From: an uncultured Saprospiraceae bacterium
GTDB lineage: Bacteria; Bacteroidota; Bacteroidia; Chitinophagales; Saprospiraceae
Assembly (NCBI GenBank): GCA_937926205.1
Contig: CALEYL010000046.1
Location: 62,001 to 126,000 of the forward strand
Direction of reading: 5' to 3'
DNA length: 64,000 bases
Under the pieces are notes generated by a model. The model worked only from the letters and a program-made list of their open reading frames with translations, searched no databases and was not told the origin of the DNA. Of the stretch, positions 10,001 to 18,241 are shown piece after piece. Each line of letters starts with the position of its first letter. Within the stretch, counting starts at the first letter, position 1. The position numbers were made by a program, and so were the translations under genes.

Positions 10001-12607
10001 TGCCACAATGGCAATAACGGCCTCATTAATGCCAGTCCGCAAGGTGGAAACGGCGGGTATGTGCTAAACTGGAGTGGTCCTGCTACCCCGGGCCCTGGCG
10101 GCATTCCATCGGGCAGCTATTTTGTGACGGTTACAGACAGCAAAGGCTGTATAGCTACCAACAGCATCATTTTAGCCAATCCCCCCCAACTTTCGGTCAT
10201 GCTGCTGGCCAACGCCCCTAACTGCTTCAATGGCAGCGACGGAAGCATGGAAGCCATCGGCACCGGGGGAACAGGAACCATCACCTACACCTGGGCGCAC
10301 ACTGCTGCTACCCAGCCAATACAACAAAACCTCGCAGCGGGCAATTACTGTGTTACGGCTACCGATCAAAATGGCTGTACCGCAACGGCTTGCGCAACGA
10401 TAACTGCGCCAACTCAACTGGCCATCACAGCCATTATTCCACATCCGGCAGATTGCTTTGGGAACAATACCGGCTCGGCCGTTGTGCAGGTTTCCGGAGG
10501 CACACCCGATGCAAACGGAGACTATGATTACGCGTGGAATGATGCCATTCAGCAGGTAGGCGATACGGCAGTGTTCCTTTTTGCCGGAAATTACAGTGTG
10601 ACCATTACGGACGAAAACGGTTGCCAGACCAACGGACAGGTGACCATCACCGAACCCACTCAACTGATAGCCAATACAGTAGCCACTGATGCCCTCTGTT
10701 TTGGTCAAAGCAATGGCAATGCCACCGTAAATCCAACAGGTGGAACAGCGCCATATCTGGTGCTTTGGGAAAACGGCCTTACCAGCCCAACGATCGGGAA
10801 TCTGGCCGCAAATGCATACGATGTTACCGTGACTGACGCGAACGGATGTGTTGCGCAGGGCATTGCCAATGTCGGACAACCTGCTACCGCAGTTAGTGTT
10901 GCTGTTTCGCAAACGTTCACCGGGTGTTTCGGCGCAAACGACAACGAAGCCAGCGCCATGCCTTCCGGTGGCACCGGATTTGGATACACCTATGTCTGGA
11001 GTAACAGCCAAACTAGCCCAACGGCCACTAACCTGGCCAATGGCGTGCAGTCCGTCACCATTACGGACAGCAACGGCTGTACCGCTTCAGCGCAACTCAC
11101 GCTGGACGACTGGGATGAACTCAGTGTTAATATTATTGCAACAGAACCAACCTGCTTCGGCGATGCAAACGGCCAAATGGGCATCAACCTCTTTTCAGGA
11201 GGAGCCGGTATGGCCAACAACGCCTCTGATTATACTTTTAGCTGGAGTAACAGCGGTTCCGGGCTGACCATTCAAAACCTGGCAGGCGGCGTCACCTATT
11301 CCGTCACAGTTACCGATCGTCAGGGGTGCAGCAAAGTTTTTTCGAGGGCTCTGGCCGAACCGGAACCCATTACTTTTGATTTCACCCATACCGATGTCCT
11401 TTGTCATTCCGGTACTACCGGTACGGCAACAGTCGTCAACATTCAGGGCAGCCTTGTAGGCGGATATACGTTCCAATGGAGCAGCAATGCGGGAAGTCAG
11501 GTCACCGCAACAGCCGGAAACCTCGCCGCAGGCCTTTATTATGTAACGGTCACCGATGCCAATGGCTGTGACAGCGGCGGACAGGTACAGGTTGGTCAAC
11601 CAACTGCGCTCAGCATTGCCATGGCTGCCGAAAAAGAGCCCTGCTTCGGAGATGCCAAAGCGAGTGTCACGGCTACGGTTAGCGGAGGCGTTCCCGGGTA
11701 TACTTATACCTGGCAGGGGCAACAACAAACCACTGCTACCCTTAGCAATCTGCCGGCAGGGATTTATACGGTTGTTGCTCAGGATGCCAATGGTTGCCAG
11801 ATTACAGCGAATGCAGAAGTCCTTCAGCCGGAGCCCATCAGCGTAACCATTGCCACCAAACCGGTGGATTGTTTTGGGATGCGAAATGGCAGCATTACGG
11901 TCATTCCTCAGGGTGGCACAGCGCCTTTCCAATACAGTTTGAACAATCAAACCTTTAGCGGATCAGGTACGCTGATCGGATTGCAGGGCGGAGATTATAC
12001 GGTTTATGTGCGCGACCGGAACGGCTGTTTGCTGTTTGAAGAGGCGACCATTGCCTCTCCTCCTGAGTTTATGGTGAATGCAGGCCTCGATACCACCATC
12101 ACCATTGGCGATCAGATTTCGTTGTCTGCTTCCTCGGTCAACGGTATCGGAGAAGTCCGCTACACCTGGAACGAGCCGTATGAGGGCACCCTGAGTTGTA
12201 CGGAGTGTCCGGATCCACAGGTGCTGTCTACCAATACGATTACATTTGAATTGTACGGTGTTGATGAAAATGGTTGTGATGACCGGGATATAGTCAATGT
12301 CTTCATCCGCAAGCCAAGGGTAGTGGCTGTTCCAACAGGCTTTACCCCCAATGGCGACGGCATGAACGACCTACTGCTCGTGCATGGCCAGGACGGTTCT
12401 ACCGTGCGCATGTTCCGTATATACGACCGCTGGGGGGAATTGCTCTATCAGGCCAGCGACTTTGAAGTGAACGAACCCAACATTGGCTGGGATGGCAGCT
12501 TCGGCGGGAAGATGATGAACGGCGGCGTCTATTTGTGGTACGTGGATGTGGAATATGAAGATGGCGTCCGGGAAGTTTTCAAAGGTCAAACGACCCTGAT
12601 CCGGTAA
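7100..12607 (+). CDS. Giant SprB-repeat surface adhesin with T9SS type B sorting domain
   Basis: The product is about 1835 residues and is expected on the cell surface, exported by the T9SS. I chose ATG 7100 because it gives a signal peptide (MSAKLRKLF...TQAQ); the frame runs back to 6941 without a better start. Order of parts: a CUB-like, Cys-containing domain (about 30-150), a PKD-like domain (about 190-250), two proprotein-convertase P-type beta-sandwich domains (about 290-470 and 555-730; each has a WMHDLDV or WDSDLNI segment and a GxWxL end), then ten SprB repeats (about 885-1660) with the C(F/N/H)G...NG start and the DxNGC end. It closes with a gliding-type C-terminal domain (about 1740-1835; TGFTPNGDGMND, YDRWGELLY, GGVYLWYV). 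This layout fits a SprB-like motility or attachment adhesin. The PorP/SprF gene directly downstream supports export by T9SS. Confidence 0.9.
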   Translation: MSAKLRKLFAPTVAFLMTAFMTQAQNYLMNGTPITDCNGFFIDSGGNSGPYGPNESFTTTICPDGSTGTHTQLFFPNIQLGTGDLLCFYDGPNTAAPQLTCSDQFLPNTPIIVQATAANPGGCLTVTFISDGTDQGNGWNAEINCIAACQTIRTELVTTDPMVMPVDTGWMDACPGQRVFLSARGVYPQNGVIYNHSDFTSSFLWEFGDGSMAVGPSVSKIYDEPGGYIVQLTITDQFGCKNTNFINQRVRISTRPSFNINTDLLPQICVGDSVHLNAVVDTILPDYTLSVLPTGSSFQAGGILSDSLPLPDGTGTNYQTSIVITQFSPGQVLTDITDLLGICVTMEHSWMHDLDVYISCPDGTTVQLQDQEFIGHTVHLGIPYELDDFNTPNPPAPGIGWDYCWTPTGAQTWTQYANAHPGAITMPAGDYASFQNLNNLLGCPLNGEWILTVQDQWASDNGWVFEWSVNFDPSIFPSLETFTPQIIDYSWSANPSIYYMDPDSIGASPINAGTASYTFNVMDDFGCSYDTTVNVIVLPSTHPNCHSCQEILTPVDDRLLCPGENTVLDVSSSTPLSTNVTFEASPFYPIGFSNHPPSNPYRSTIAVNSVSPPVLSNAVLQLLSVCVNIETDWDSDLNISLRSPAGTTIDLSSGNGGSGDNYTNTCFTPTAPTSITTGTAPFTGNFRPEGNWNLLAGTQINGNWQLVITDAFGINQIGKLNSWTITFLSTNNITYTWTPSQGLSCNNCATPTASPNVTRTYMVQASDSYGCIQRDTVTVGVVSDIEAPVVSCGITADGEITFTWTQVDNFTEYEVNVITNGSASGWQGPVSGLSYVVGNLVNNDDVTLEVRVNTGGASLSCVVLSGSSSCQYDNCSLVSAISSTNAVSCNGGNNGTVLATATSDDLPISYFIDGAAIGQPSGSFNGLSAGNHFIAVVDAIGCIDTLTFNLPEPPALTIPLQITQEVSCHNGNNGLINASPQGGNGGYVLNWSGPATPGPGGIPSGSYFVTVTDSKGCIATNSIILANPPQLSVMLLANAPNCFNGSDGSMEAIGTGGTGTITYTWAHTAATQPIQQNLAAGNYCVTATDQNGCTATACATITAPTQLAITAIIPHPADCFGNNTGSAVVQVSGGTPDANGDYDYAWNDAIQQVGDTAVFLFAGNYSVTITDENGCQTNGQVTITEPTQLIANTVATDALCFGQSNGNATVNPTGGTAPYLVLWENGLTSPTIGNLAANAYDVTVTDANGCVAQGIANVGQPATAVSVAVSQTFTGCFGANDNEASAMPSGGTGFGYTYVWSNSQTSPTATNLANGVQSVTITDSNGCTASAQLTLDDWDELSVNIIATEPTCFGDANGQMGINLFSGGAGMANNASDYTFSWSNSGSGLTIQNLAGGVTYSVTVTDRQGCSKVFSRALAEPEPITFDFTHTDVLCHSGTTGTATVVNIQGSLVGGYTFQWSSNAGSQVTATAGNLAAGLYYVTVTDANGCDSGGQVQVGQPTALSIAMAAEKEPCFGDAKASVTATVSGGVPGYTYTWQGQQQTTATLSNLPAGIYTVVAQDANGCQITANAEVLQPEPISVTIATKPVDCFGMRNGSITVIPQGGTAPFQYSLNNQTFSGSGTLIGLQGGDYTVYVRDRNGCLLFEEATIASPPEFMVNAGLDTTITIGDQISLSASSVNGIGEVRYTWNEPYEGTLSCTECPDPQVLSTNTITFELYGVDENGCDDRDIVNVFIRKPRVVAVPTGFTPNGDGMNDLLLVHGQDGSTVRMFRIYDRWGELLYQASDFEVNEPNIGWDGSFGGKMMNGGVYLWYVDVEYEDGVREVFKGQTTLIR
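9755..12080 (+). repeat. Ten in-frame SprB repeats
   Basis: Ten protein repeats of about 70-80 residues (about 230 bp each) run in tandem inside the adhesin. Each opens with Cys-Phe/Asn/His-Gly/Asn and closes with a D-x-x-G-C motif such as TDANGC or TDSNGC. The paired cysteines suggest a disulfide in each unit. Copies are diverged at the DNA level, so this is an old array rather than a recent expansion. Confidence 0.85.
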
Positions 12608-12613
12608 GCTGTA

Positions 12614-12657
12614 CCGCTGAACGCTGTTCAGCGGCTTTTTCGCCGAACAGCGTTCGG
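12614..12657 (+). terminator. Intrinsic terminator with an alternative fold
   Basis: A perfect 9-bp stem CCGCTGAAC (12614-12622) and GTTCAGCGG (12626-12634) is followed by CTTTTT. A second small hairpin CCGAAC-AGC-GTTCGG lies at 12643-12657. The two hairpins are also complementary to each other (GAACGCTGTTC with GAACAGCGTTC), so a single larger hairpin around the T-run is possible. Confidence 0.75.
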
Positions 12658-12756
12658 CAGCACTATTGAAAATCATTATTTATTCGCCTGTGTGCTGATT
12701 TGTTTACTTGATTCAAAAAAGAAGCAGATCAGCGCACAGACACATAACCAAAAATA

Positions 12757-13818
12757 ATGCGCAGAAACTTTACAAACTTCGTACTCCTTTGCATCGGATG
12801 CTATTGCTTTATGAATCAAACTGCAGCGCAGGATGCTCGTTTGTCTCAATTTTATGCAGCGCCACTGCAAGTCAATCCGGCCATGATCGGCGTCTTCGAC
12901 GGTCAGTCGAGGGTCGTGCTGAATTACCGCGAATTGTACGCCAGTGTCCTGAAAGACAAGCCTTTCCGAACCCTGGCTGGTAGTTTCGACATGCGCTTCA
13001 AAGTGATGCGCGGCGATTATGCCGGGTTTGGCCTTAGTGTGATGCGCGATGAAGTAGGCATTGCCAATTTCAACCGGATTCGCGCCAATCTCGGCGGCTC
13101 CTTTATGAAGCAACTCAATGGCAGCCGCTATTCCCGAAGCAATCAATACCTCGTTGCCGGCGCCCAGCTCGGCATCGGGCAACGTGGCTACGATTGGGGC
13201 AAACTTTGGTTTACCAACCAGTTTAACATCGATCAGGCGCTGGTAGACTACGGTTCAGACAACGGCGAGAGCTTTATGGAAAGCAAAACCAATGTCTACC
13301 TCGATTTCAATGCAGGTTTGCTCTGGTATGCCCTGTTCGAAAATGACATGAGCATTTATGTAGGCGGCTCGCTGCACCACATCAACGAGCCCAATATTTC
13401 ATTCCTCGGCGACGATTCAGAAAGACTCTACTCTAAATGGGTGGCCAATGCCGGCGGCGAACTTCCTTTTACCCAAAACCTGAGCCTGCTTCCGGCGGTT
13501 GCGGTTATGGGACAAGGGCCTTCGTTCAGCGCCACTTTTGGCGGCAACTTCCGCTTCACCAACCGCGACTGGAAAGAAGTAGCGGTCCGTGCCGGCGCCT
13601 GGGGCCACCTGTCGAATCAACTGGAAAGCACCAAAACCCTGGACGCAGTGATTTTTACGGCAATTCTGGAGGTTGAACGCTGGAATTTCGGCGTCAGCTA
13701 TGATGTCACGGTTTCGACATTGGCTTCGGCCAACAACTCCCGTGGCGCTTTTGAATTGTCCATGATCTATACGAGCAAAAGCAAAAACCGGGCAAGAACG
13801 GTTTGTCCGAAGTTTTGA
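12757..13818 (+). CDS. PorP/SprF family type IX secretion outer-membrane protein
   Basis: PorP/SprF proteins are outer-membrane partners needed to export or anchor particular T9SS type B cargo; in Flavobacterium johnsoniae SprF serves SprB. The 353-residue chain starts with a signal peptide ending near QTAAQ, followed by the family opening DARLSQFYAAPLQVNPAMIG. Alternating beta strands with aromatic ends run to the C-terminus. The gene follows the SprB-like adhesin by 150 bp, separated by a strong terminator, so it probably has its own promoter or receives read-through. The pairing strongly suggests the adhesin is its client, which is inference from the sprB-sprF model. Confidence 0.92.
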   Translation: MRRNFTNFVLLCIGCYCFMNQTAAQDARLSQFYAAPLQVNPAMIGVFDGQSRVVLNYRELYASVLKDKPFRTLAGSFDMRFKVMRGDYAGFGLSVMRDEVGIANFNRIRANLGGSFMKQLNGSRYSRSNQYLVAGAQLGIGQRGYDWGKLWFTNQFNIDQALVDYGSDNGESFMESKTNVYLDFNAGLLWYALFENDMSIYVGGSLHHINEPNISFLGDDSERLYSKWVANAGGELPFTQNLSLLPAVAVMGQGPSFSATFGGNFRFTNRDWKEVAVRAGAWGHLSNQLESTKTLDAVIFTAILEVERWNFGVSYDVTVSTLASANNSRGAFELSMIYTSKSKNRARTVCPKF

Positions 13819-13830
13819 TTTGTTAGATAT

Positions 13831-13903
13831 GAAATGTAAGATTTTAGATGTTAGACCTGGCACGCTCTAGTCTAATATCTGAAATCTAGCATCTAACATC
13901 TCC
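13831..13903. repeat. Inverted heptameric repeat (GTTAGAT / ATCTAAC)
   Basis: The left half holds TTTTAGATGTTAGAC-type words and the right half GTCTAATATCT...CATCTAACATCT, their reverse complement, so the block can fold on itself. It follows the porP stop codon between convergent genes and may act as a terminator on both strands. Confidence 0.75.
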
Positions 13904-13984
13904 CAAACAATACACGGCAACTTTCACAGAAAGATTAGCCTTATCTGTAATTTTTTTTAAACACCTGGGCCGGCCTGATAAGGG

Positions 13985-14080
13985 GTCGGCCTTTTGTTTA
14001 TTTGTGGATTTGTGGATTTGTTTATTCGATGCCCACCAAATAAACACATAAACAGATAAACAAATAAACACCTAAGCACA
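13985..14080. repeat. Inverted octameric repeat (TTTGTGGA / ANATAAAC)
   Basis: The left half has 8-mers TTTGTGGA and TTTGTTTA, the right half 8-mers AAATAAAC, ACATAAAC, AGATAAAC, which are reverse-complement related through TTTGTTTAT. It lies directly downstream of the minus-strand gene that ends at 14081 and so sits where its terminator should be. Confidence 0.75.
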
Positions 14081-14449
14081 TCACCTCTTCAGTTGCGATT
14101 CCCTCAAAGCATTCAATTTATTTCCAATTTCTTCTATAAGAGGGCGATTTTCAGTTAACACATTTTCAGTGACATATTCCAAATCAACTGCTGCTATCAG
14201 TATATTCAAAACTTCCAATAAACTACCAAATGCAATTTCGTAGAATCTGGCCTTTTCCTTGCCTGTAATTCTGGCGCTGCCTTCGGCCACATTGCAAGTT
14301 ACAGATATACAAGCTCTTCTGATTTGCTGGGTCATGCCAAACTTTTCATCAGTTGGAAAATCTTTAGAAAATTGATACACAGCCTTTACCAGCACACGGC
14401 CCCTTTGCCAAACATCCAGCTTTTCAAAAGAATACTGCCTCATAATCAA
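14081..14449 (-). CDS. Four helix bundle protein (23S rRNA intervening-sequence type)
   Basis: This 122-residue protein belongs to the S23/four-helix-bundle family first seen in intervening sequences of 23S rRNA but common as stand-alone genes in Bacteroidota. Family marks are FEKLDVWQRGR near the start, QIRRACISVTCNVAEGSAR in the middle and the E-F-L-like FYEIAFGSLLEVLN helix. An alternative start two codons in (14443) is equally possible. No function is established for stand-alone members; they form pentamers in crystal structures. The gene is bracketed on both sides by octameric repeats (13985-14080 and 14475-14612), an arrangement that may matter for its mobility. It has no operon partner. 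Confidence 0.88.
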   Translation of the reverse strand: MIMRQYSFEKLDVWQRGRVLVKAVYQFSKDFPTDEKFGMTQQIRRACISVTCNVAEGSARITGKEKARFYEIAFGSLLEVLNILIAAVDLEYVTENVLTENRPLIEEIGNKLNALRESQLKR

Positions 14450-14474
14450 ACTGCTTTATAATGAACGAATAACG

Positions 14475-14612
14475 GAGATTTGTTGATTTGTTGATATGGT
14501 GATTTGTTTATTCGATCCGCCAACAAATAAACGCATAAACAAATAAACACATAAACGCATAAACAAATAAACACATAAACAAATAAACAAATAAACACAT
14601 AAACAAAATTTG
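14475..14612. repeat. Octameric tandem repeat (ANATAAAC) with inverted left edge
   Basis: At least ten copies of an 8-mer (AAATAAAC, ACATAAAC, GCATAAAC) run from about 14522 to 14608. To the left, TTGTTGATTTGTTGATATGG...TTTGTTTATT is partly their reverse complement. Together with 13985-14080 this flanks the four-helix-bundle gene. Confidence 0.85.
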
Positions 14613-14705
14613 CGCTTCCCTCATTAAACCAAACTATCCTTCCACCGTCGAACGCATAGCAAAATCAATACACAAGCCTTTCACTTCGCTTAAAATCCTT
14701 CAAGT

Positions 14706-16412
14706 ATGGACAGAAGAGCTACGCTGGCCGCTTTTTTCGGCAAACAAGACAAAGTTGCAAAGCAAGCCGACAAGCAGGAATCCCGCCACGCGGGGGTACG
14801 CACGGCTGCAATCACCAGTATTTTTCAGGTCAATTCGGGGCTGGAACCGTATACCGGCCCCTGGGAGTACGAACAGGCGGCCCACTTGCTCCGAAGAGCG
14901 ATGTACGGGCCTACTTACGCACAAATCAAAGCGGTACGCGATCAGGGTCTGAATGCGACGATAGCCCAATTGTTTCAGGATCTGCCCTTGCCACAACCGC
15001 CCATCAATTACTATTTTACCGATGACCCCAATGTGCCCGTCGGCAGTACCTGGATCAATGCGCCTTATATCGCAGGCGTTAATCTCGCGCAATACAGAGG
15101 CCGGAGTTTACGTGCCTGGACACTGGGGCAGGTGTTGGAGGAAGGCATTTCCGTCAGGGAAAAACTGGTGCTTTTCTGGATCAACCACTTTGGCATCGGC
15201 AACGTCAATGACCCGAAATTCAACTACAACCACTCCAATTTGCTCAGAACCCACGCCTGGGGTAATTTCAAACAACTGATCAAAGAAATAACCATCAGCC
15301 CCTCCATGTTGCGTTTTCTGAACGGCAACCAGAATACGCGAACCGCTCCGAATGAAAATTATGCGCGGGAGTTGCTGGAGTTGTTCACCATTGGAAAAGG
15401 CCCTCAGGTTGGCCCTGGCGACTATTCCAATTATACGGAAGACGATGTCATTCAAATGGCCAAAGTGCTTACCGGCTGGCGCGACCGGGGTTTTAACACG
15501 ACCAACCCCGCAATACAGGTGGAGTCTTTCTTCCAGGCAAACCTGCACGATACGGGACAGAAACAATTGTCGCACCGCTTCGGCAATGTGGTCATCAGCA
15601 ATGGCGGAAATCTGGAATATGCACAACTGATTGACATCATTTTCCAACAGGAAGAAGTTGCCCGTTTCATCAGCCGCAAACTTTACCGCTGGTTTATTTA
15701 CTACGTCATCACCGAAGAGGCCGAAGCCAATGTTATCGAGCCGATGGCCCAATTGCTGATTGCCAACAACTACGAACTAAAACCAGTGATGCAGGCCCTG
15801 CTCGGCAGCGCCCATTTCTTCGACATGCTGAACGTGGGACCGATGATTAAAAACCCGCTCGATTTTGTCGCAAGCGCCCTCAAGCAATTTGAAGTCGCCA
15901 TGCCGGCAGAATCGGGTGCTCTATACAATACCTGGTGGCGGATCATGACCATTTTATCTCCTATGGAAATGGACATCTACAACCTGCCCAGTGTGGCCGG
16001 CTGGAAGGCATACTATCAGGAGCCTTTGTATTACCGCTCCTGGATCAATGCCTCTACCCTGCCGCCAAGGATGAACATGACCAACGCCGTTTCTACCGTA
16101 GGTATCCTTTTAAATGGCTTTCGGGTTATCATCGATCCGCTGGCTTTTGTAGCGACATTGGAAACGCCGACAGAGCCCAACGCACTTATCGAGGAATTTG
16201 CCAAAATCCTGTTTCCCCAGCCCATCACGGCTGGACAAAAAGTTGCGCTAAAAGAGGTTTTGCTCCCTGGTTTGCCAGACTATGAATGGTCGCTGGAGTA
16301 TGGCCAGTATTTGTCCAACCCAAATGACGTACAGTTGGCCAACGCGGTAGCCACCAAGCTCCGGAGTCTCATCAAGACGATGATGAGCATGTCTGAATAT
16401 TACCTGAGCTAA
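14706..16412 (+). CDS. DUF1800 domain-containing protein
   Basis: DUF1800 proteins are widespread, of unknown biochemical role, and almost always encoded next to a DUF1501 protein, as here (56 bp downstream). The 568-residue chain shows the family features LLRRAMYGPTYAQI, the REKLVLFWINHF helix, the NENYARELLELFTIG signature, the DVIQMAKVLTGWRD segment and a late RFISRKLYRWFIYY. There is no obvious signal peptide; the start MDRRATLAAFF has a twin-arginine-like pair but lacks a clear hydrophobic core. Co-occurrence with a secreted DUF1501 protein suggests joint work in the envelope, which is inference. Confidence 0.9.
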   Translation: MDRRATLAAFFGKQDKVAKQADKQESRHAGVRTAAITSIFQVNSGLEPYTGPWEYEQAAHLLRRAMYGPTYAQIKAVRDQGLNATIAQLFQDLPLPQPPINYYFTDDPNVPVGSTWINAPYIAGVNLAQYRGRSLRAWTLGQVLEEGISVREKLVLFWINHFGIGNVNDPKFNYNHSNLLRTHAWGNFKQLIKEITISPSMLRFLNGNQNTRTAPNENYARELLELFTIGKGPQVGPGDYSNYTEDDVIQMAKVLTGWRDRGFNTTNPAIQVESFFQANLHDTGQKQLSHRFGNVVISNGGNLEYAQLIDIIFQQEEVARFISRKLYRWFIYYVITEEAEANVIEPMAQLLIANNYELKPVMQALLGSAHFFDMLNVGPMIKNPLDFVASALKQFEVAMPAESGALYNTWWRIMTILSPMEMDIYNLPSVAGWKAYYQEPLYYRSWINASTLPPRMNMTNAVSTVGILLNGFRVIIDPLAFVATLETPTEPNALIEEFAKILFPQPITAGQKVALKEVLLPGLPDYEWSLEYGQYLSNPNDVQLANAVATKLRSLIKTMMSMSEYYLS

Positions 16413-16468
16413 CACCTTTATTTCCAACACGATCCTTCCCCGAAAGGGAATAAAAAATAGAAAAGATT

Positions 16469-18028
16469 ATGAAAAGAAGATCCTTCATAAGAACAACCGG
16501 TGCAGCGGTAACCTTGCCCATGTTGCTCAACGGCATGAAAGTTTCCGCTTTGCCCCGCACGTCCATCTTTAATTCTATCAACGACGAGTCTGACCGCGTC
16601 TTGGTACTGATCCAGCTCAGCGGTGGCAACGATGGTCTGAATATGGTGATTCCGCTCGACCAATACGACAACCTCGCCAATGTCCGCAGCAACATCATGT
16701 TACCTGAAAGCAGCATCCTGGGCTTGTCGGACACGACCGGTCTTCACCCGGCTATGGGTGGCGTCCGCGGACTGTACGACAATGACCGGCTGACCATCGT
16801 TCAGGCAGCAGGCTATCCGGATCAAAACCGTTCTCATTTTCGCTCTACAGACATCTGGACCAGCGGCTCCCCGTCTAATGTAGAGTGGACAACGGGTTGG
16901 CTGGGACGGTATTTCGACGGCCTTTATCCGGGTTTTCCGGTGGATTATCCCAACGAAACTTACCCGGACCCGTTTGCCATCACTATGGGCAGCTTAGTTA
17001 CAGAAACCTGCCAGGGGGCAGTGGCCAATTACAGCCTGACGCTCAACGATCCATTTTCGCTTGGCGTTTTGGCGGAAGGCGAGCCCGGTAGTGTACCGGA
17101 TACGCCATACGGCCAGGAGCTGACCTTCCTGCGTACGACTATTTCACAAACCAACGCTTACTCGGAAGTGGTTACGGCAGCAGCCAACAATGGCGCCAAT
17201 ATGGTCAATTATCCGGCCGACAACCGCCTTGCACAGCAGCTCAAAAACGTGGCGCTGCTCATCGCCGGAGGATTGCAAACGAAAGTTTACGTTGTCACAC
17301 TGGGCGGTTTCGACACCCATGCCAATCAGGTAGACCAGGGTGACCTCACCGCCGGCGATCATGCAGAGTTGCTCTCTTCCCTGTCTTCGGCTATGGCTGT
17401 ATTCCAGGAAGACCTGCGCTTGCTGGGACTGGAAGAGCGGGTCATCAGCATGACTTTTTCAGAATTTGGACGCCGCATCCGTTCCAATGACAGTCTGGGC
17501 ACCGACCATGGCACAGCAGCTCCATTGCTGGTTTTCGGCTCTTGTGTGAATTCGCAGATTCTCGGAGAAAGCCCGGATATTTCCGGCACCGTGGATGCAG
17601 ACGAAGGCGTTGCCATGCAACACGATTTCAGAGACATTTATGGCTCTATATTGATGGATTGGTTTGAAGTTAGTGAGGAAGATGTCCGTTCTCTGCTGTA
17701 TCAGGATTTTCAGCACCTGCCCATTTTGCGGGTTTGTTCGGCGACATCAACCAATCCTGAAGTTAGTACAGAAGCCATCGAAACGAATGCGTTCCCGAAC
17801 CCATTCCGGGATTGGACCACGATCAGTTTCCAAAGTGGCAACGAATGGGCAAAGCTCAGCATATTTGATGCTGCAGGAAATGAAATCCGTGTTTTAACCA
17901 ACCAGCACCTGAGTGCCGGTGAACATCAGATTCGTTTTGAAGCGCACAATTTGCCTGCCGGCAGTTACTACTACAGGCTCCAGTTGGGTGGGCGGCAGAA
18001 AACGCGCAAGTTGATCAAGATCAATTGA
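16469..18028 (+). CDS. DUF1501 domain-containing protein with Tat signal and T9SS type A sorting domain
   Basis: DUF1501 proteins are related to the alkaline-phosphatase/sulfatase fold and are usually exported. The N-terminus MKRRSFIRTTGAAVTLPML is a twin-arginine type signal. The core includes VLIQLSGGNDGLNMVIPL, the ANYRSHF-like NRSHFRSTDIWTSG segment, TLGGFDTHANQ with the conserved Asp-His, and FSEFGRR with DHGTA, which probably binds metal. The C-terminus (about 435-519) is a T9SS type A sorting domain, starting near FPNPFRDWTTISF and ending RKLIKIN. It forms a two-gene unit with the DUF1800 gene. Confidence 0.92.
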   Translation: MKRRSFIRTTGAAVTLPMLLNGMKVSALPRTSIFNSINDESDRVLVLIQLSGGNDGLNMVIPLDQYDNLANVRSNIMLPESSILGLSDTTGLHPAMGGVRGLYDNDRLTIVQAAGYPDQNRSHFRSTDIWTSGSPSNVEWTTGWLGRYFDGLYPGFPVDYPNETYPDPFAITMGSLVTETCQGAVANYSLTLNDPFSLGVLAEGEPGSVPDTPYGQELTFLRTTISQTNAYSEVVTAAANNGANMVNYPADNRLAQQLKNVALLIAGGLQTKVYVVTLGGFDTHANQVDQGDLTAGDHAELLSSLSSAMAVFQEDLRLLGLEERVISMTFSEFGRRIRSNDSLGTDHGTAAPLLVFGSCVNSQILGESPDISGTVDADEGVAMQHDFRDIYGSILMDWFEVSEEDVRSLLYQDFQHLPILRVCSATSTNPEVSTEAIETNAFPNPFRDWTTISFQSGNEWAKLSIFDAAGNEIRVLTNQHLSAGEHQIRFEAHNLPAGSYYYRLQLGGRQKTRKLIKIN

Positions 18029-18241
18029 TTACTTTGAATGATGGTTATATAGAATTCGGAAGGAGCGATGGTGTCTCGTAAAGAGCAAATGGGCAAAATC
18101 TGTCTGCCAAATGGATGAACAAGCTGGCAATGGTATTCGAGGATTTTACTCTAACGAACCTGTTTTGGGAAATTAGCATTGCTTGTTTGCCAATTTGCAT
18201 CTTGCTTTTTGAGACGCCATCCCCTCCTGAATCTTTTATCA

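Noticed and set aside
13831..14612. Repeat clusters as possible CRISPR arrays
   Set aside because: The steps are 7-8 bases with no spacers, and there are no cas genes in the window.
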